Shown here: positions 18,024-25,814 of the stretch, piece after piece | Layout: every line of letters begins with the position of its first letter | How positions within the stretch are numbered: the first letter of the stretch is position 1 | Source of the DNA: Brevibacillus laterosporus DSM 25 | GTDB taxonomy: Bacteria > Bacillota > Bacilli > Brevibacillales > Brevibacillaceae | Assembly (NCBI RefSeq): GCF_002706795.1 | Contig: NZ_CP017705.1 | Location: 2,492,501-2,556,500 of the forward strand | DNA: 64,000 nucleotides | Direction: 5' to 3' | Notes under the pieces: model-generated | The model's database searches: none | Told to the model about the DNA's origin: nothing | The model's input: the letters and a program-made list of their open reading frames with translations, nothing else | Program-made: the position numbers and the translations under genes

Positions 18024-19151
18024 ATGAAGTTTGAACAAGAGAAGCTGGCTAAACAGATGATGCGATATGCAGTTTATCTGGCTTCGTTGTTTTTAACCCT
18101 CACCCTACTTGCACATGGTCTTGAACAGAAAGATATCTGGATTCCGTCTTTTCTTAGCTGGCTATTTTACCTCTGCGTATGTTGGGGTGTTTATCTTTTG
18201 TATTGCATGTATCAACAGTCTTACTCTTATTCAGACTGGATGGTTTCATTCTGTGTTTTATTTTTATTTTTGTTTGTATTGTTAGCTCCACCTCTTTCTA
18301 CTATAAAAATGGGGTGCTTGGTCTTGGCATACCCACTATTACTCAGTATGACAAGACAGGGAAAGGTCATGCATACAGGAAGTATCATTTATATTGTAGT
18401 AGTAATGATGTCACTGTCTTGGCAAGCTTATATGGGCCACGTAGAAAAAGCGTTTTCTGTTATTCTGCCTGTATTGGTATTTGCTATTGTGGGCTATTTG
18501 CTAGCAATATTATGGTTGCGTTTATTTACCATGCAGGAGCATAGAATGAGAGAGGAGCAGGAACGCAATCATTTAGCTACTTTATATCGAATGCTATACG
18601 CTTTTGTGCCAACAGTGGAGCGGAAATCGCAAACTTCCAGTAGACAAATTGAGCAGATGCGTTCCCTTTTAAAAAGAACCATTTCTCTGTTAAAGATGCC
18701 TATCGATGTACAAGACTGGGAGCTACAGTGTCTGTCACTTATACACTTTGTCAGTAAAATAAAATGGCCGGACTATTTGTTTGAAAAGAAAGAAAAGTTG
18801 ACTGCTTATGAGTATGAGATGGTTCAGAAGCATTGTATGATAGCAAAGGAACTACTTGATGATTTGCCACAGTATCAACGAATTATTGAAACGATGCGTT
18901 ATCACCACGAGAGATATGATGGAAGTGGTTATCCAAAACAATGGAAGGGTGATAAAATTCCTTTGCTTTCTCAGGTTGTTGGGGCTGTTGAAACTTATTT
19001 GGCTATGATTGAACCGAGGCCTTACCGAAATGCTTTTAGCACGGAAGAAGCGCTTAAAGAGTTACAATTATTAAAAGATCAATCGTTTCGAGCTGATGTC
19101 ATTGATGCACTATTTCAAGCAGTAGTAGGTCAGGAGCTAGAGAGAGAGTAG
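18024..19151 (+). CDS. Membrane protein with degenerate HD-GYP domain
   Basis: 375 aa. Six or so N-terminal membrane helices (about residues 15-180) lead into an HD-GYP-like domain. HHERYDGSGYP starts at His294, and the GDKIPLLSQVVGAVETYLAM and RPYRNAFSTEEAL segments are recognisable. The upstream metal-binding HD dyad, usually LHDIGKI, is IHFVSKI here (His241-Phe242), so the Asp ligand is missing. Family knowledge says HD-GYP enzymes hydrolyse cyclic di-GMP and need that dyad; I infer this protein binds or senses rather than cleaves. GGAG precedes the ATG. It follows a two-component pair closely. Confidence 0.75.
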   Translation: MKFEQEKLAKQMMRYAVYLASLFLTLTLLAHGLEQKDIWIPSFLSWLFYLCVCWGVYLLYCMYQQSYSYSDWMVSFCVLFLFLFVLLAPPLSTIKMGCLVLAYPLLLSMTRQGKVMHTGSIIYIVVVMMSLSWQAYMGHVEKAFSVILPVLVFAIVGYLLAILWLRLFTMQEHRMREEQERNHLATLYRMLYAFVPTVERKSQTSSRQIEQMRSLLKRTISLLKMPIDVQDWELQCLSLIHFVSKIKWPDYLFEKKEKLTAYEYEMVQKHCMIAKELLDDLPQYQRIIETMRYHHERYDGSGYPKQWKGDKIPLLSQVVGAVETYLAMIEPRPYRNAFSTEEALKELQLLKDQSFRADVIDALFQAVVGQELERE

Positions 19152-19229
19152 CTCATGGGCATTATTCCTCTTTTTTTCAAGCCATACTAACGTAGAAATC
19201 GATAGGTAAACACCCTCGGGACCTTGGAC

Positions 19230-19263
19230 TGACCCAGGTTAATGAGACATTGAAAAAACACCT
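19230..19263 (+). repeat. IS terminal inverted repeat, left end (transposase 3' side)
   Basis: Begins TGACCCAGG, includes GAGACA and ends GAAAAAACACCT. The orfB stop codon lies at its inner edge. Confidence 0.85.
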
Positions 19264-20119
19264 ATGCTACCTGTTTTCCATACTCGTATGGGGACAGGTA
19301 GTTTAATTTTTCCTGAATTCGTTCCTGATTGTAAAAACAGATGTAATTTTCTACTTTTTGTAATACCATTAGATTTGTTAGGAACTCTCTCTTCGGAGAG
19401 GCGAATTCTTCCGACTTTAGCGAGGAGTGGAAGGATTCAATGACAGCATTATCATGGCAATTTCCCTTACGGGACATGCTCGTGGTAATGCTGTTTTCTT
19501 TTGCTTTATTTTGAAAAGCGTATGAGGTATAAACTGAACCTTGGTCACTATGGAGAAGGACACCTCGCGCGTCTCTAGTTTTCGTGGCTTGTTCAAGCGT
19601 CTCTAGAACGAGAGAAACATCTTGTCTGTCACTTATTCGGTAAGCAATGATCTCGTTGTTATATAGATCCATTATCGAAGATAAGTACAACATGCTTTGA
19701 CCGTAAGGTAAATACGTAATATCCGTTACCCACTTTTCATTTGGCTTTAAAGCTATAAATTCCCGGTTCAGCTTGTTTGAAACAATCATTTTACTCTCGC
19801 CACTACTAAACGTCTTGCGCTTTACTTTTACACGACATTGTAAATTTTTCCTTTGCATAACCCTCTGCACTGTTTTACGATTCACTTTTTTATTATAAAT
19901 ACGACCTAGTAAAGCAGTTATCTTGCGATGACCAAAACGATAGTGATACTTCAAGCAGAGTTGTTCAATTAGGTATTCAAGTTCTGTACTTGTGTTTTGA
20001 AACTTCGCTTTCCAGCGATAATACGTTGCTCGTGGTACAGCAAACAATTTTAGTATCTCCGTAATAGTAAACCGATCTTTAAAGCTCTCTACAACGTCAA
20101 TTAGGCTCGATTTTTTCAC
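19262..20119 (-). CDS. IS3-family transposase OrfB (DDE integrase core)
   Basis: 285 aa. An N-terminal HTH_21-like region (YYRWKAKF and following) precedes the rve integrase core with the catalytic triad: Asp in WVTDITYLPYG, Asp in LLHSDQGSVYTS and Glu in NAVIESFHSSLKSEEF. The start GTG overlaps the orfA stop in GTGA and shares its ribosome site AAAGGAGG with the orfA end. A run of six A follows, but after the orfA stop, so translation coupling looks likelier here than the usual -1 frameshift fusion. Confidence 0.93.
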   Translation of the reverse strand: MKKSSLIDVVESFKDRFTITEILKLFAVPRATYYRWKAKFQNTSTELEYLIEQLCLKYHYRFGHRKITALLGRIYNKKVNRKTVQRVMQRKNLQCRVKVKRKTFSSGESKMIVSNKLNREFIALKPNEKWVTDITYLPYGQSMLYLSSIMDLYNNEIIAYRISDRQDVSLVLETLEQATKTRDARGVLLHSDQGSVYTSYAFQNKAKENSITTSMSRKGNCHDNAVIESFHSSLKSEEFASPKREFLTNLMVLQKVENYICFYNQERIQEKLNYLSPYEYGKQVA

Positions 20120-20424
20120 CTCCTTTGAAATTCCTGATACTTTTTTAGGACTTCTATCTGCAACTCTAATTGACGAATTCTCAGGTCTTTGGTAGCTATC
20201 TCGTCTAGCTGATCTTGTCCGTATTTTCCATACATATATTGTTTGCCTACCTGTTGAGCAAACCGATACGTTTCTCCATTACGAAACCACTTCATCCATG
20301 TCTTTATCTGAGATTTATCCTTGATACCAAGTTCATCCATAATCTGTTTATTCGTATAACCCTCTTGCTTCATCTTTACGACTTGCCACTTCACCTCTTC
20401 TGGATAAGAAACTCTTGTACCCAT
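20116..20424 (-). CDS. IS3-family transposase OrfA (HTH protein)
   Basis: 102 aa. HTH_8-type domain with MKQEGYTNKQIMDELGI and a C-terminal leucine-zipper-like helix (DLRIRQLELQIEVLKKY) used for multimerisation with OrfB. ATG 20424 is preferred because GGGAGGTG lies 9 nt before it; ATG 20445 would place that site inside the gene. Confidence 0.9.
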   Translation of the reverse strand: MGTRVSYPEEVKWQVVKMKQEGYTNKQIMDELGIKDKSQIKTWMKWFRNGETYRFAQQVGKQYMYGKYGQDQLDEIATKDLRIRQLELQIEVLKKYQEFQRR

Positions 20425-20470
20425 GAAAGAAGCACCTCCCATCAAATCATATTGTTTAATACGATTCAGG

Positions 20471-20504
20471 AGGTGCTTTTTCCTTGTCTCAATTTACTGG
20501 GTCA
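20471..20504 (-). repeat. IS terminal inverted repeat, right end (transposase 5' side)
   Basis: Reverse complement of this stretch begins TGACCCAGT and ends GGAAAAAGCACCT, matching the left end at 27 of 34 positions. Confidence 0.85.
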
Positions 20505-20692
20505 CTTCACCTTGTAGCCCGGTTTTTTTTGTGTTTATAAGTGAAATTATTCACAAAGTATGATTTCATCCTCCTTCATGGGTTGTAGATAAAGATCATC
20601 CTGTTTATCTGATAAAGTACCTCTCACAGTGGAGGAAAAGATTTTGGGTTTTTCTTACAATAAGAGCAAGAAAAGTAAAGCGGGGAAGGCTG

Positions 20693-21010
20693 ATGCTTAT
20701 AACAAAAAAACTAAACACATGGGAGATCGTGCTGGACGGCGAGACGTTATTTGTGGAAAAAGATTCAGAGCGCTTAACACATGATGAGATGGTTGAACTT
20801 GCGGCTGAGTTACACATTTTGTATCAATATGTCCACATTAATCATTGTTTCATTACGTACCGTCATAGTGTGAACTTGGAAGATGAGGATGAACACACAC
20901 GATCAAACTGGCATGTATTAATAGCCGGTTTGCATTCCAGTTTAGCTTTGATGCCTATCCTCCTGATACCTTTTTTTGTCTCTACATTTCGAAAGGAGGA
21001 AGTACCGTAA
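20693..21010 (+). CDS. Unknown protein with C-terminal membrane helix
   Basis: 105 aa. A soluble, acidic N-terminal part of about 75 residues (starts MLITKKLNTWEIV) precedes a single hydrophobic helix (LIAGLHSSLALMPILLIPFF) and a short charged tail, so it is probably a tail-anchored cytoplasmic protein. GGGGAAGG lies before the ATG. Its stop overlaps the next start (TAATG), which ties it to the secreted-protein genes downstream. No family recognised. Confidence 0.6.
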   Translation: MLITKKLNTWEIVLDGETLFVEKDSERLTHDEMVELAAELHILYQYVHINHCFITYRHSVNLEDEDEHTRSNWHVLIAGLHSSLALMPILLIPFFVSTFRKEEVP

Positions 21011-21483
21011 TGATAAAAGGAAAAGGGATAAAGATTATATCCATCCTATCTGTATTGGTCTCCTCCGTAGCTGTGAGTTTAAGCTTTGCTGGGATTGATG
21101 TAAAGAATCAGTTAAGTACCTGGTACAACCAGAAGATGAGGGCATCGAGTAACACAATTGAAGAAACAACTGACTCTTATAAGCAGAATAGTAATAACAA
21201 AGTGGTAGAAGAAGCAAAGTTCAAAACTGATAAAGCCCTTTTCTTGCTGGAACAAGAAATGATTCAAGTGTCCAAAACAGGAGAAAAATCAATTGATGAG
21301 TACGTAGACCGTCAGAAAACACGATTGAATCAAAAACAAAACATATTAGAACAGCAAGAATTACCTACGGAGTTCAAACAATTTGTACAACAATCCAATG
21401 AGAACATCAATGAAGAACTAGATAAAGAAACAATTGATTTCCTTCATAAATTTACTTCAGAACAACAGGTGTTTGACAAATAG
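21010..21483 (+). CDS. Secreted coiled-coil protein, paralogue 1 of 3
   Basis: 157 aa with a signal peptide (hydrophobic core about residues 9-25, ending SLSFA). Directly after it comes GIDVKNQLSTWYNQKM, the motif shared with the next two genes. The rest is charged, helical and Lys/Glu/Gln-rich with heptad character. It contains no Cys and no lipobox. AAAGGAGGAAG precedes the ATG, which overlaps the previous stop. Function unknown; I infer an exported surface or matrix component. Confidence 0.7.
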   Translation: MIKGKGIKIISILSVLVSSVAVSLSFAGIDVKNQLSTWYNQKMRASSNTIEETTDSYKQNSNNKVVEEAKFKTDKALFLLEQEMIQVSKTGEKSIDEYVDRQKTRLNQKQNILEQQELPTEFKQFVQQSNENINEELDKETIDFLHKFTSEQQVFDK

Positions 21484-21526
21484 AAGGGCATTGTTTCCTT
21501 AAATCCCCTTTAAAAAAAGACAGGAG

Positions 21527-22306
21527 ATGAAGAGGTTGAAAAAAGTAAAAAGTAAAATCGTGATTGGTGTGTTAGCAGTTGGTCTGATTGGTAGCTTAGG
21601 TACTGCATTTGCGGCCGTTGATGTAGGTGGCCAGCTTAAAAATTGGTATGATAAACAATTCGCTGCTTCAGCATCGTCTATTACGAAAGAAGCGGTTAAT
21701 TACGGAAACGAGAAAAAGGCAATTACAGAAGGTGAGATTAATAAGCTAAAGAATCAGGTTGCTGACCGTGTTAAGCAAGCGGGTAGCGAGGAAGCAAATC
21801 GTGCCGTCGCTTCAGTAACAGCTGCTAAAAACGATTATTTGAATGCTTTGAGAGGCAAAACGAACGAAATCAAGGGCAATATGCAGAACCAATACAACCA
21901 GAAGGTAGAGGGATTAAAGCAGGAAATTAACAAAGCAGCCAATCATACAAAAGTCAATTCGATCGTCGATCTTACAAATAAAGTGAACCACGCTGGAGAA
22001 GCAGGAAAACAAGAAGTAAGAACAAACGTTACTAGTGCACAAGACAAAGCAAAGCAAGAACTAACCAGTGCGATTAACGATGCTAAGAATACGATTAATG
22101 GTTTGATTCGCGAGAAAGAAGCTAGCTCTAAAGAGGAAACAAAACGCTTTATTGACGAAAAAGTTGCTGAAATCCAAAAAGTAGTTGACGAATCCGCTAA
22201 ATTATTGGAGAAACAAGTGAAGGATGCTATTAAAGATACAGGTGCTAAGGCTGAAAAGGATGCAAAGAATAGCTTGGATCAACTAGTAGCCGATCAATTT
22301 AAATAA
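21527..22306 (+). CDS. Secreted coiled-coil protein, paralogue 2 of 3
   Basis: 259 aa. The signal peptide ends GTAFA, and the mature part begins AVDVGGQLKNWYDKQFA, the shared motif. A long alpha-helical region rich in Lys, Glu, Ala and Asn follows, looking like an extended coiled coil to the C-terminus. Several pseudo-repeats of the form K-N-x2-N-x-L are visible. Start codon: TTG or ATG near 21527 behind AGGAGATG. It is 44 nt after paralogue 1. No catalytic motif seen. Confidence 0.72.
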   Translation: MKRLKKVKSKIVIGVLAVGLIGSLGTAFAAVDVGGQLKNWYDKQFAASASSITKEAVNYGNEKKAITEGEINKLKNQVADRVKQAGSEEANRAVASVTAAKNDYLNALRGKTNEIKGNMQNQYNQKVEGLKQEINKAANHTKVNSIVDLTNKVNHAGEAGKQEVRTNVTSAQDKAKQELTSAINDAKNTINGLIREKEASSKEETKRFIDEKVAEIQKVVDESAKLLEKQVKDAIKDTGAKAEKDAKNSLDQLVADQFK

Positions 22307-22323
22307 AAAACTATTATCATACA

Positions 22324-22354
22324 TTGTCAGAGCTTCTGTTGTAAGCTCTGACAA
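22324..22354 (+). promoter_or_regulatory. Perfect 12-bp hairpin upstream of the proline-repeat gene
   Basis: TTGTCAGAGCTT and AAGCTCTGACAA with a 7-nt loop. No T run follows, so it is not a standard terminator. It could be an mRNA processing or stabilising structure, or an operator, between paralogues 2 and 3. Confidence 0.55.
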
Positions 22355-22376
22355 TGCCCATTAAGGGGGAAAAGAT

Positions 22377-23420
22377 GTGTTAAGTAGATCGAAAAGAGAA
22401 AAGCAGCGACGTAATAAGGTGCGAAAACGAATTTTCCTTGGATTTGTTTCTTTAAGCATGTGTTTTGGTCTAACGATGGGTGTTGCCTATGCTGATGTGG
22501 ATGTTACGCAATTATTACAAGGATGGTATACACAAAGTGCCGAGACAGCCAAGCAATCGGTAACTGATGCCCTAAAAACGGAGACGCAAGTACAAAAGGA
22601 GCGCTTGAAGGCAGAAATCCAACGAAAACTTCTAGAATCGGCTGAAGATTTAAAGCAATTTACTGTGGAAGAAAAAGCAGCACGACTTACATCTTTAGCA
22701 GATTATTCCGGTACCCTAATCGATAATTTGGATATCTCCAATGAAAAGGATAAACGGCAAGTAGAAAGAAAAATGGATGCCATTCTAAGTAGCGCTAAAC
22801 ATGCAATGAAGGACCTGGCGGACAGTTATGAAGCTCCTTCCCTGGAGTTTATTCCAACTCCACCCCCACCACCTGTAAAGGGAGGCACGCCGGTTCCAAC
22901 GCCAGAAGTACCACCCGTATCTGTACCAAACCCAAGCGAGCCGCACCAGCCAGCACCAGTGCCAAATCCAAGCGAGCCGCAACAGCCAGCACCAGTGCCA
23001 AATCCAAGCGAGCCGCAACAGCCGGCACCAGTACCAAACCCAAGCGAGCCGCAACAGCCAGCACCAGTGCCAAATCCAAGCGAGCCACAACAGCCGGCAC
23101 CAGTGCCAAACCCAAGCGAGCCGCAACAGCCAGCACCAGTGCCAAACCCAAGCGAGCCGCACCAGCCGGCACCAGTGCCAAACCCAAGCGAGCCGCACCA
23201 GCCGGCACCAGCACCAAACCCGAGCGAATCGCACCAGCCGGCACCAGCACCAAACCCGAGCGAATCGCAACAGCCGGCATCTGAACAACATCAGGAAATG
23301 CCACCAGATGAGAAGCCAATCCTAACTGTAGAGGGACCTGATCCAAGAGAGAGTCAGGAGCGCCCAGCAGATATTCCAGACCCAACAAACACAGCGCAAG
23401 AACCACTTTCAACACCATGA
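22377..23420 (+). CDS. Secreted proline-rich repeat protein, paralogue 3 of 3
   Basis: 347 aa. Basic N-terminus, hydrophobic core and a cleavage region ending GVAYA, then DVDVTQLLQGWYTQSA, the shared motif. A helical domain of about 110 residues follows, then a poly-Pro stretch and ten 12-residue repeats V/A-P-N-P-S-E-P/S-Q/H-Q-P-A-P, and a polar Pro/Glu tail. There is no LPxTG or S-layer-binding motif. The Pro-rich part probably spans the wall as an extended stalk. The start is GTG 22377 behind AAGGGGGA. The signal peptidase gene follows after 49 nt. Confidence 0.75.
   Translation: MLSRSKREKQRRNKVRKRIFLGFVSLSMCFGLTMGVAYADVDVTQLLQGWYTQSAETAKQSVTDALKTETQVQKERLKAEIQRKLLESAEDLKQFTVEEKAARLTSLADYSGTLIDNLDISNEKDKRQVERKMDAILSSAKHAMKDLADSYEAPSLEFIPTPPPPPVKGGTPVPTPEVPPVSVPNPSEPHQPAPVPNPSEPQQPAPVPNPSEPQQPAPVPNPSEPQQPAPVPNPSEPQQPAPVPNPSEPQQPAPVPNPSEPHQPAPVPNPSEPHQPAPAPNPSESHQPAPAPNPSESQQPASEQHQEMPPDEKPILTVEGPDPRESQERPADIPDPTNTAQEPLSTP
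22923..23282 (+). repeat. Ten tandem 36-bp repeats (Pro-rich 12-mer)
   Basis: Ten contiguous copies of a 36-nt unit containing CCAAGCGAGCCGCAACAGCC or close variants. Units differ at a few third positions, and the Q/H exchange comes from CAA versus CAC. There are no spacers, so this is a coding repeat and not CRISPR. Confidence 0.95.
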
Positions 23421-23469
23421 TCTATTCATAATGAGAAAACTACAACTCTATAAGAAAAAGGTGTTAAGG

Positions 23470-24048
23470 ATGGAAATGATAAAACTAAAAACAAAAGAAA
23501 ATGATGCCACACCTAACCAACCTAAAAAGTCATTCCAATCTGAGCTTTTCAGTTGGCTACGTTTTTTTCTGGTATTAGCAGTCGGTTACTTTCTTATGAT
23601 AAATAGCATTGGTCTTACAAGGGTAGTTGGTCATTCGATGGATCCTACCATGCAGGATGGAAGTATCGTCCTGTTGAATAAAATTCCGACTCATTTTGCA
23701 AAGCCAGCTTTTGGTGATGTAGTGGTTATTCACGAGGAAGCGAAGGGGTACGAAATCATAAAAAGAATTATTGGTTTGCCTGGTGATACGGTGAAAATTG
23801 AAAAAGGAGTCGTCTATGTGAATGATAGCCCTCTGCCAGAACTATATACGCAAGGCGTATCGGAGGATATAGCTCTACTTACAATTTCTCAGGATCACAT
23901 GTTTGTGTTAGGAGATAATCGAACATTGGGTGAAAGTATGGATAGCCGTGATCCTAGCATTGGTCAAATACCTATTACAGATATTAAGGGTTATGTTTCC
24001 TTATCGCTGTTTCCCTTTTATCAAGTAGCTAAGCCTTTAGAATTGTAA
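23470..24048 (+). CDS. lepB: Type I signal peptidase, linked to the secreted-protein cluster
   Basis: 192 aa. Basic N-terminus, one membrane span (about 27-46), catalytic Ser56 in VGHSMDPTMQ, Lys98 in IIKRIIGLPGD and box E LGDNRTLGESMDSR. All catalytic residues are present. ATG 23470 is chosen for the AAAAGGTG 6 nt before; ATG 23476 and 23431 are alternatives. It is the last gene of the cluster, directly after the proline-repeat gene, with a terminator behind. I infer it may process those secreted proteins preferentially, as SipW does for TasA in B. subtilis, but it is not SipW-like in sequence. Confidence 0.9.
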   Translation: MEMIKLKTKENDATPNQPKKSFQSELFSWLRFFLVLAVGYFLMINSIGLTRVVGHSMDPTMQDGSIVLLNKIPTHFAKPAFGDVVVIHEEAKGYEIIKRIIGLPGDTVKIEKGVVYVNDSPLPELYTQGVSEDIALLTISQDHMFVLGDNRTLGESMDSRDPSIGQIPITDIKGYVSLSLFPFYQVAKPLEL

Positions 24049-24095
24049 AAGAATATAACACACTGTTTTGAAGTATCGATAACGAATACTTGTAG

Positions 24096-24128
24096 AATCC
24101 AGCCTTTGGCATAAGGCTGGATTTTTCT
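24096..24128 (+). terminator. Rho-independent terminator of the secreted-protein cluster
   Basis: Perfect stem AATCCAGCCTT/AAGGCTGGATT with a 6-nt loop and T run. Confidence 0.85.
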
Positions 24129-24422
24129 TTTCTTAAACATAATAGTAGCTTGGGCTAGCTATACTAAGAAAGCTAGTCCATTCCCCAATCCTGATATCTA
24201 TATGGCGATAAATGAGTAAAATATTTTGTTTACATCACCCAATTTTTTATAAATAGATTGATAGAAGTAGAAGGAAATCAAGCTTTATTTAATCAGTTTT
24301 AGAAAAGATGGCATGGGCTAGACATAGTTTATTCACAAATAAACACTAGCTACAAATTCGACAAAAATTCGCCCTGCATTGTTCACAACATAACGATAGT
24401 TTTTAACATAAATGTTGAGTAT
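24129..24422. other. Long non-coding leader region before cydA
   Basis: About 290 nt, AT-rich, with no supported gene. It holds a stem-loop GGGCTAGCT/AGCTAGTCC (24152-24160 and 24171-24179) and scattered TTCACAA half-sites (near 24330-24390) resembling the operator at 24423. Probably regulatory. Confidence 0.5.
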
Positions 24423-24440
24423 GTGTGATAAAATTCACAC
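24423..24440 (+). promoter_or_regulatory. cydA: Rex/FNR-type palindromic operator before cydA
   Basis: GTGTGA-TAAAAT-TCACAC is a perfect palindrome with 6-bp spacing, centred 47 nt before the cydA start. It fits the TGTGA-N6-TCACA pattern of CRP/FNR-family sites and is one base from the Gram-positive Rex pattern. Its TAAAAT centre could itself be a -10 box, which would favour repression by Rex. Rex control of cyd genes is established in Bacillus. Confidence 0.6.
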
Positions 24441-24478
24441 TGTAAGAGAATGATTTATGGTATGAGGGGGGAGTACGA

Positions 24479-25795
24479 TTGGATCTGGATAGCACTATGT
24501 TAGCCCGAATACTAACATCCGTGACACTGGGGTTTCATATTATTTTTGCTTCAATGGGTGTAGGTATTCCTTTGGTTATCTCTATTGCCGAGTTTATTGG
24601 AATTCGTAAAAAAGACAAAGCTTATCTATTAATGGCACGCCGTTGGACACGAGGATTCACTGTGACAGTAGCAGTTGGGGTAGTGACAGGAACCTGTATC
24701 GGGTTACAATTAAGTCTTTTGTGGCCATCATTTATGAAATTGGCCGGAGAGGTAATAGCATTACCGCTGTTTTTAGAAACGTTTATGTTCTTCTTTGAAG
24801 CAATTTTCTTAGGCATTTATATTTATACATGGGACCGATTTAAGAATCCGTATCTTCACTGGCTTATCTCTATTCCAGTGATAATTGGTTCCACTGGTTC
24901 TGCTTTCTTCATTATGACAGTGAATGCTTTTATGAATACGCCGCAGGGCTTCACCCTAGTGGATGGAGTACTGCGTGATATTCAACCGATGGTAGCGATG
25001 TTTAATCCAGCTACACCTTCTAAGGTGGGGCATATGGTCTTTGCTGCTTATGCCACTAGTGCCTATGTGATGGCTGCAATCGCTGCCCTAAGCATGCTAA
25101 AGGGGAAGACGCATTCCTATCACAAAAAGGCACTTAACCTGTCACTGACACTTGCGTTTATCTTTTCCATGGGGACTGCTGTGTGGGGAGATATCGCTGG
25201 TAAATTCCTAGCCGAGTATCAACCTGCGAAGCTAGCGGCAGCAGAATGGCATTTTGAAACCACTGACAAGGCAGAATTTGTGTTTGGTGGTGTTTTGGAT
25301 AAAGAAAAGCAAGAGGTTAAGTATGCAATTAAGGTACCCTATGCCTTGAGTATTTTAGCGACTAATTCCCCAAATGGCGTAGTGGTAGGGTTAAATGACA
25401 TTCCCCGCGATGAATGGCCTCCACTGTTTATTCATTATCTGTTTGATAGTATGGCAACCATTGGCGGATATATGGCATTAGTTCCAGTGCTTTACTTCTT
25501 GATTGTAAAAGTACGGAAGCGAGTACCACCTAAATGGATTTTGTGGGCTTCTGCTCTTGGAGCTCCACTCGGATTTTTAGCGATTGAATTTGGCTGGATG
25601 TTTGCGGAGATTGGTAGACAACCTTGGATATTAAATGGTTATTTACGAACGATGCATGCAGCGACGACGGCAAATAATGTCGGTGAAATGCTCATTCTTT
25701 TCTGCTTGCTGTACGCCTTTCTGGGAACGGTGTGCGCCCTTGTCCTGAAGCGAATGTTCAAAGATAAACCAGTCGAATTGGAACTGGAAAAATAG
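24479..25795 (+). CDS. cydA: Cytochrome bd-type quinol oxidase subunit I
   Basis: 438 aa with about nine membrane helices. It is the haem-carrying subunit of a bd-type terminal oxidase that reduces oxygen with electrons from quinol. Recognisable are the N-terminal RILTSVTLGFHIIFA (His ligand), the GRQPW motif (EIGRQPWILNGYLRT) and the periplasmic segment GFTLVDG. The Q-loop region is short, as in the YthA/CIO-like branch. TTG start behind GAGGGGGGAG. cydB follows 19 nt downstream. No cydCD assembly transporter genes follow. Confidence 0.93.
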   Translation: MDLDSTMLARILTSVTLGFHIIFASMGVGIPLVISIAEFIGIRKKDKAYLLMARRWTRGFTVTVAVGVVTGTCIGLQLSLLWPSFMKLAGEVIALPLFLETFMFFFEAIFLGIYIYTWDRFKNPYLHWLISIPVIIGSTGSAFFIMTVNAFMNTPQGFTLVDGVLRDIQPMVAMFNPATPSKVGHMVFAAYATSAYVMAAIAALSMLKGKTHSYHKKALNLSLTLAFIFSMGTAVWGDIAGKFLAEYQPAKLAAAEWHFETTDKAEFVFGGVLDKEKQEVKYAIKVPYALSILATNSPNGVVVGLNDIPRDEWPPLFIHYLFDSMATIGGYMALVPVLYFLIVKVRKRVPPKWILWASALGAPLGFLAIEFGWMFAEIGRQPWILNGYLRTMHAATTANNVGEMLILFCLLYAFLGTVCALVLKRMFKDKPVELELEK

Positions 25796-25814
25796 GACGG
25801 GGAGGTAGGAATAC

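Larger units (their letters stand above)
19230..20504 (-). mobile_element. IS3-family insertion sequence (IS150-like), complete, 1275 bp
   Basis: Two overlapping minus-strand transposase genes are enclosed by imperfect 34-bp terminal inverted repeats: 19230-19263, starting TGACCCAGG, and 20471-20504, whose reverse complement starts TGACCCAGT. 27 of 34 positions agree, and the ends are TG..CA as in IS3. Both reading frames are intact, so it may be active. No direct target repeat is evident (left flank GGAC, right flank CTTC). Confidence 0.92.

Noticed and set aside
22923-23282. Possible CRISPR array (ten 36-bp repeats)
   Set aside because: Repeats are contiguous with no unique spacers and are in frame within a secreted protein; no cas genes in the window.
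22785-23418. Minus-strand frames of Trp/Leu/Arg repeats opposite the proline-repeat gene
   Set aside because: Shadow of the 36-bp coding repeat; the plus-strand product has a signal peptide and operon context.
24200-24478. FNR-activated class II promoter for cydA
   Set aside because: The palindrome centre is only 47 nt from the start codon, leaving too little room for the site 41 bp upstream of a start plus a ribosome site.
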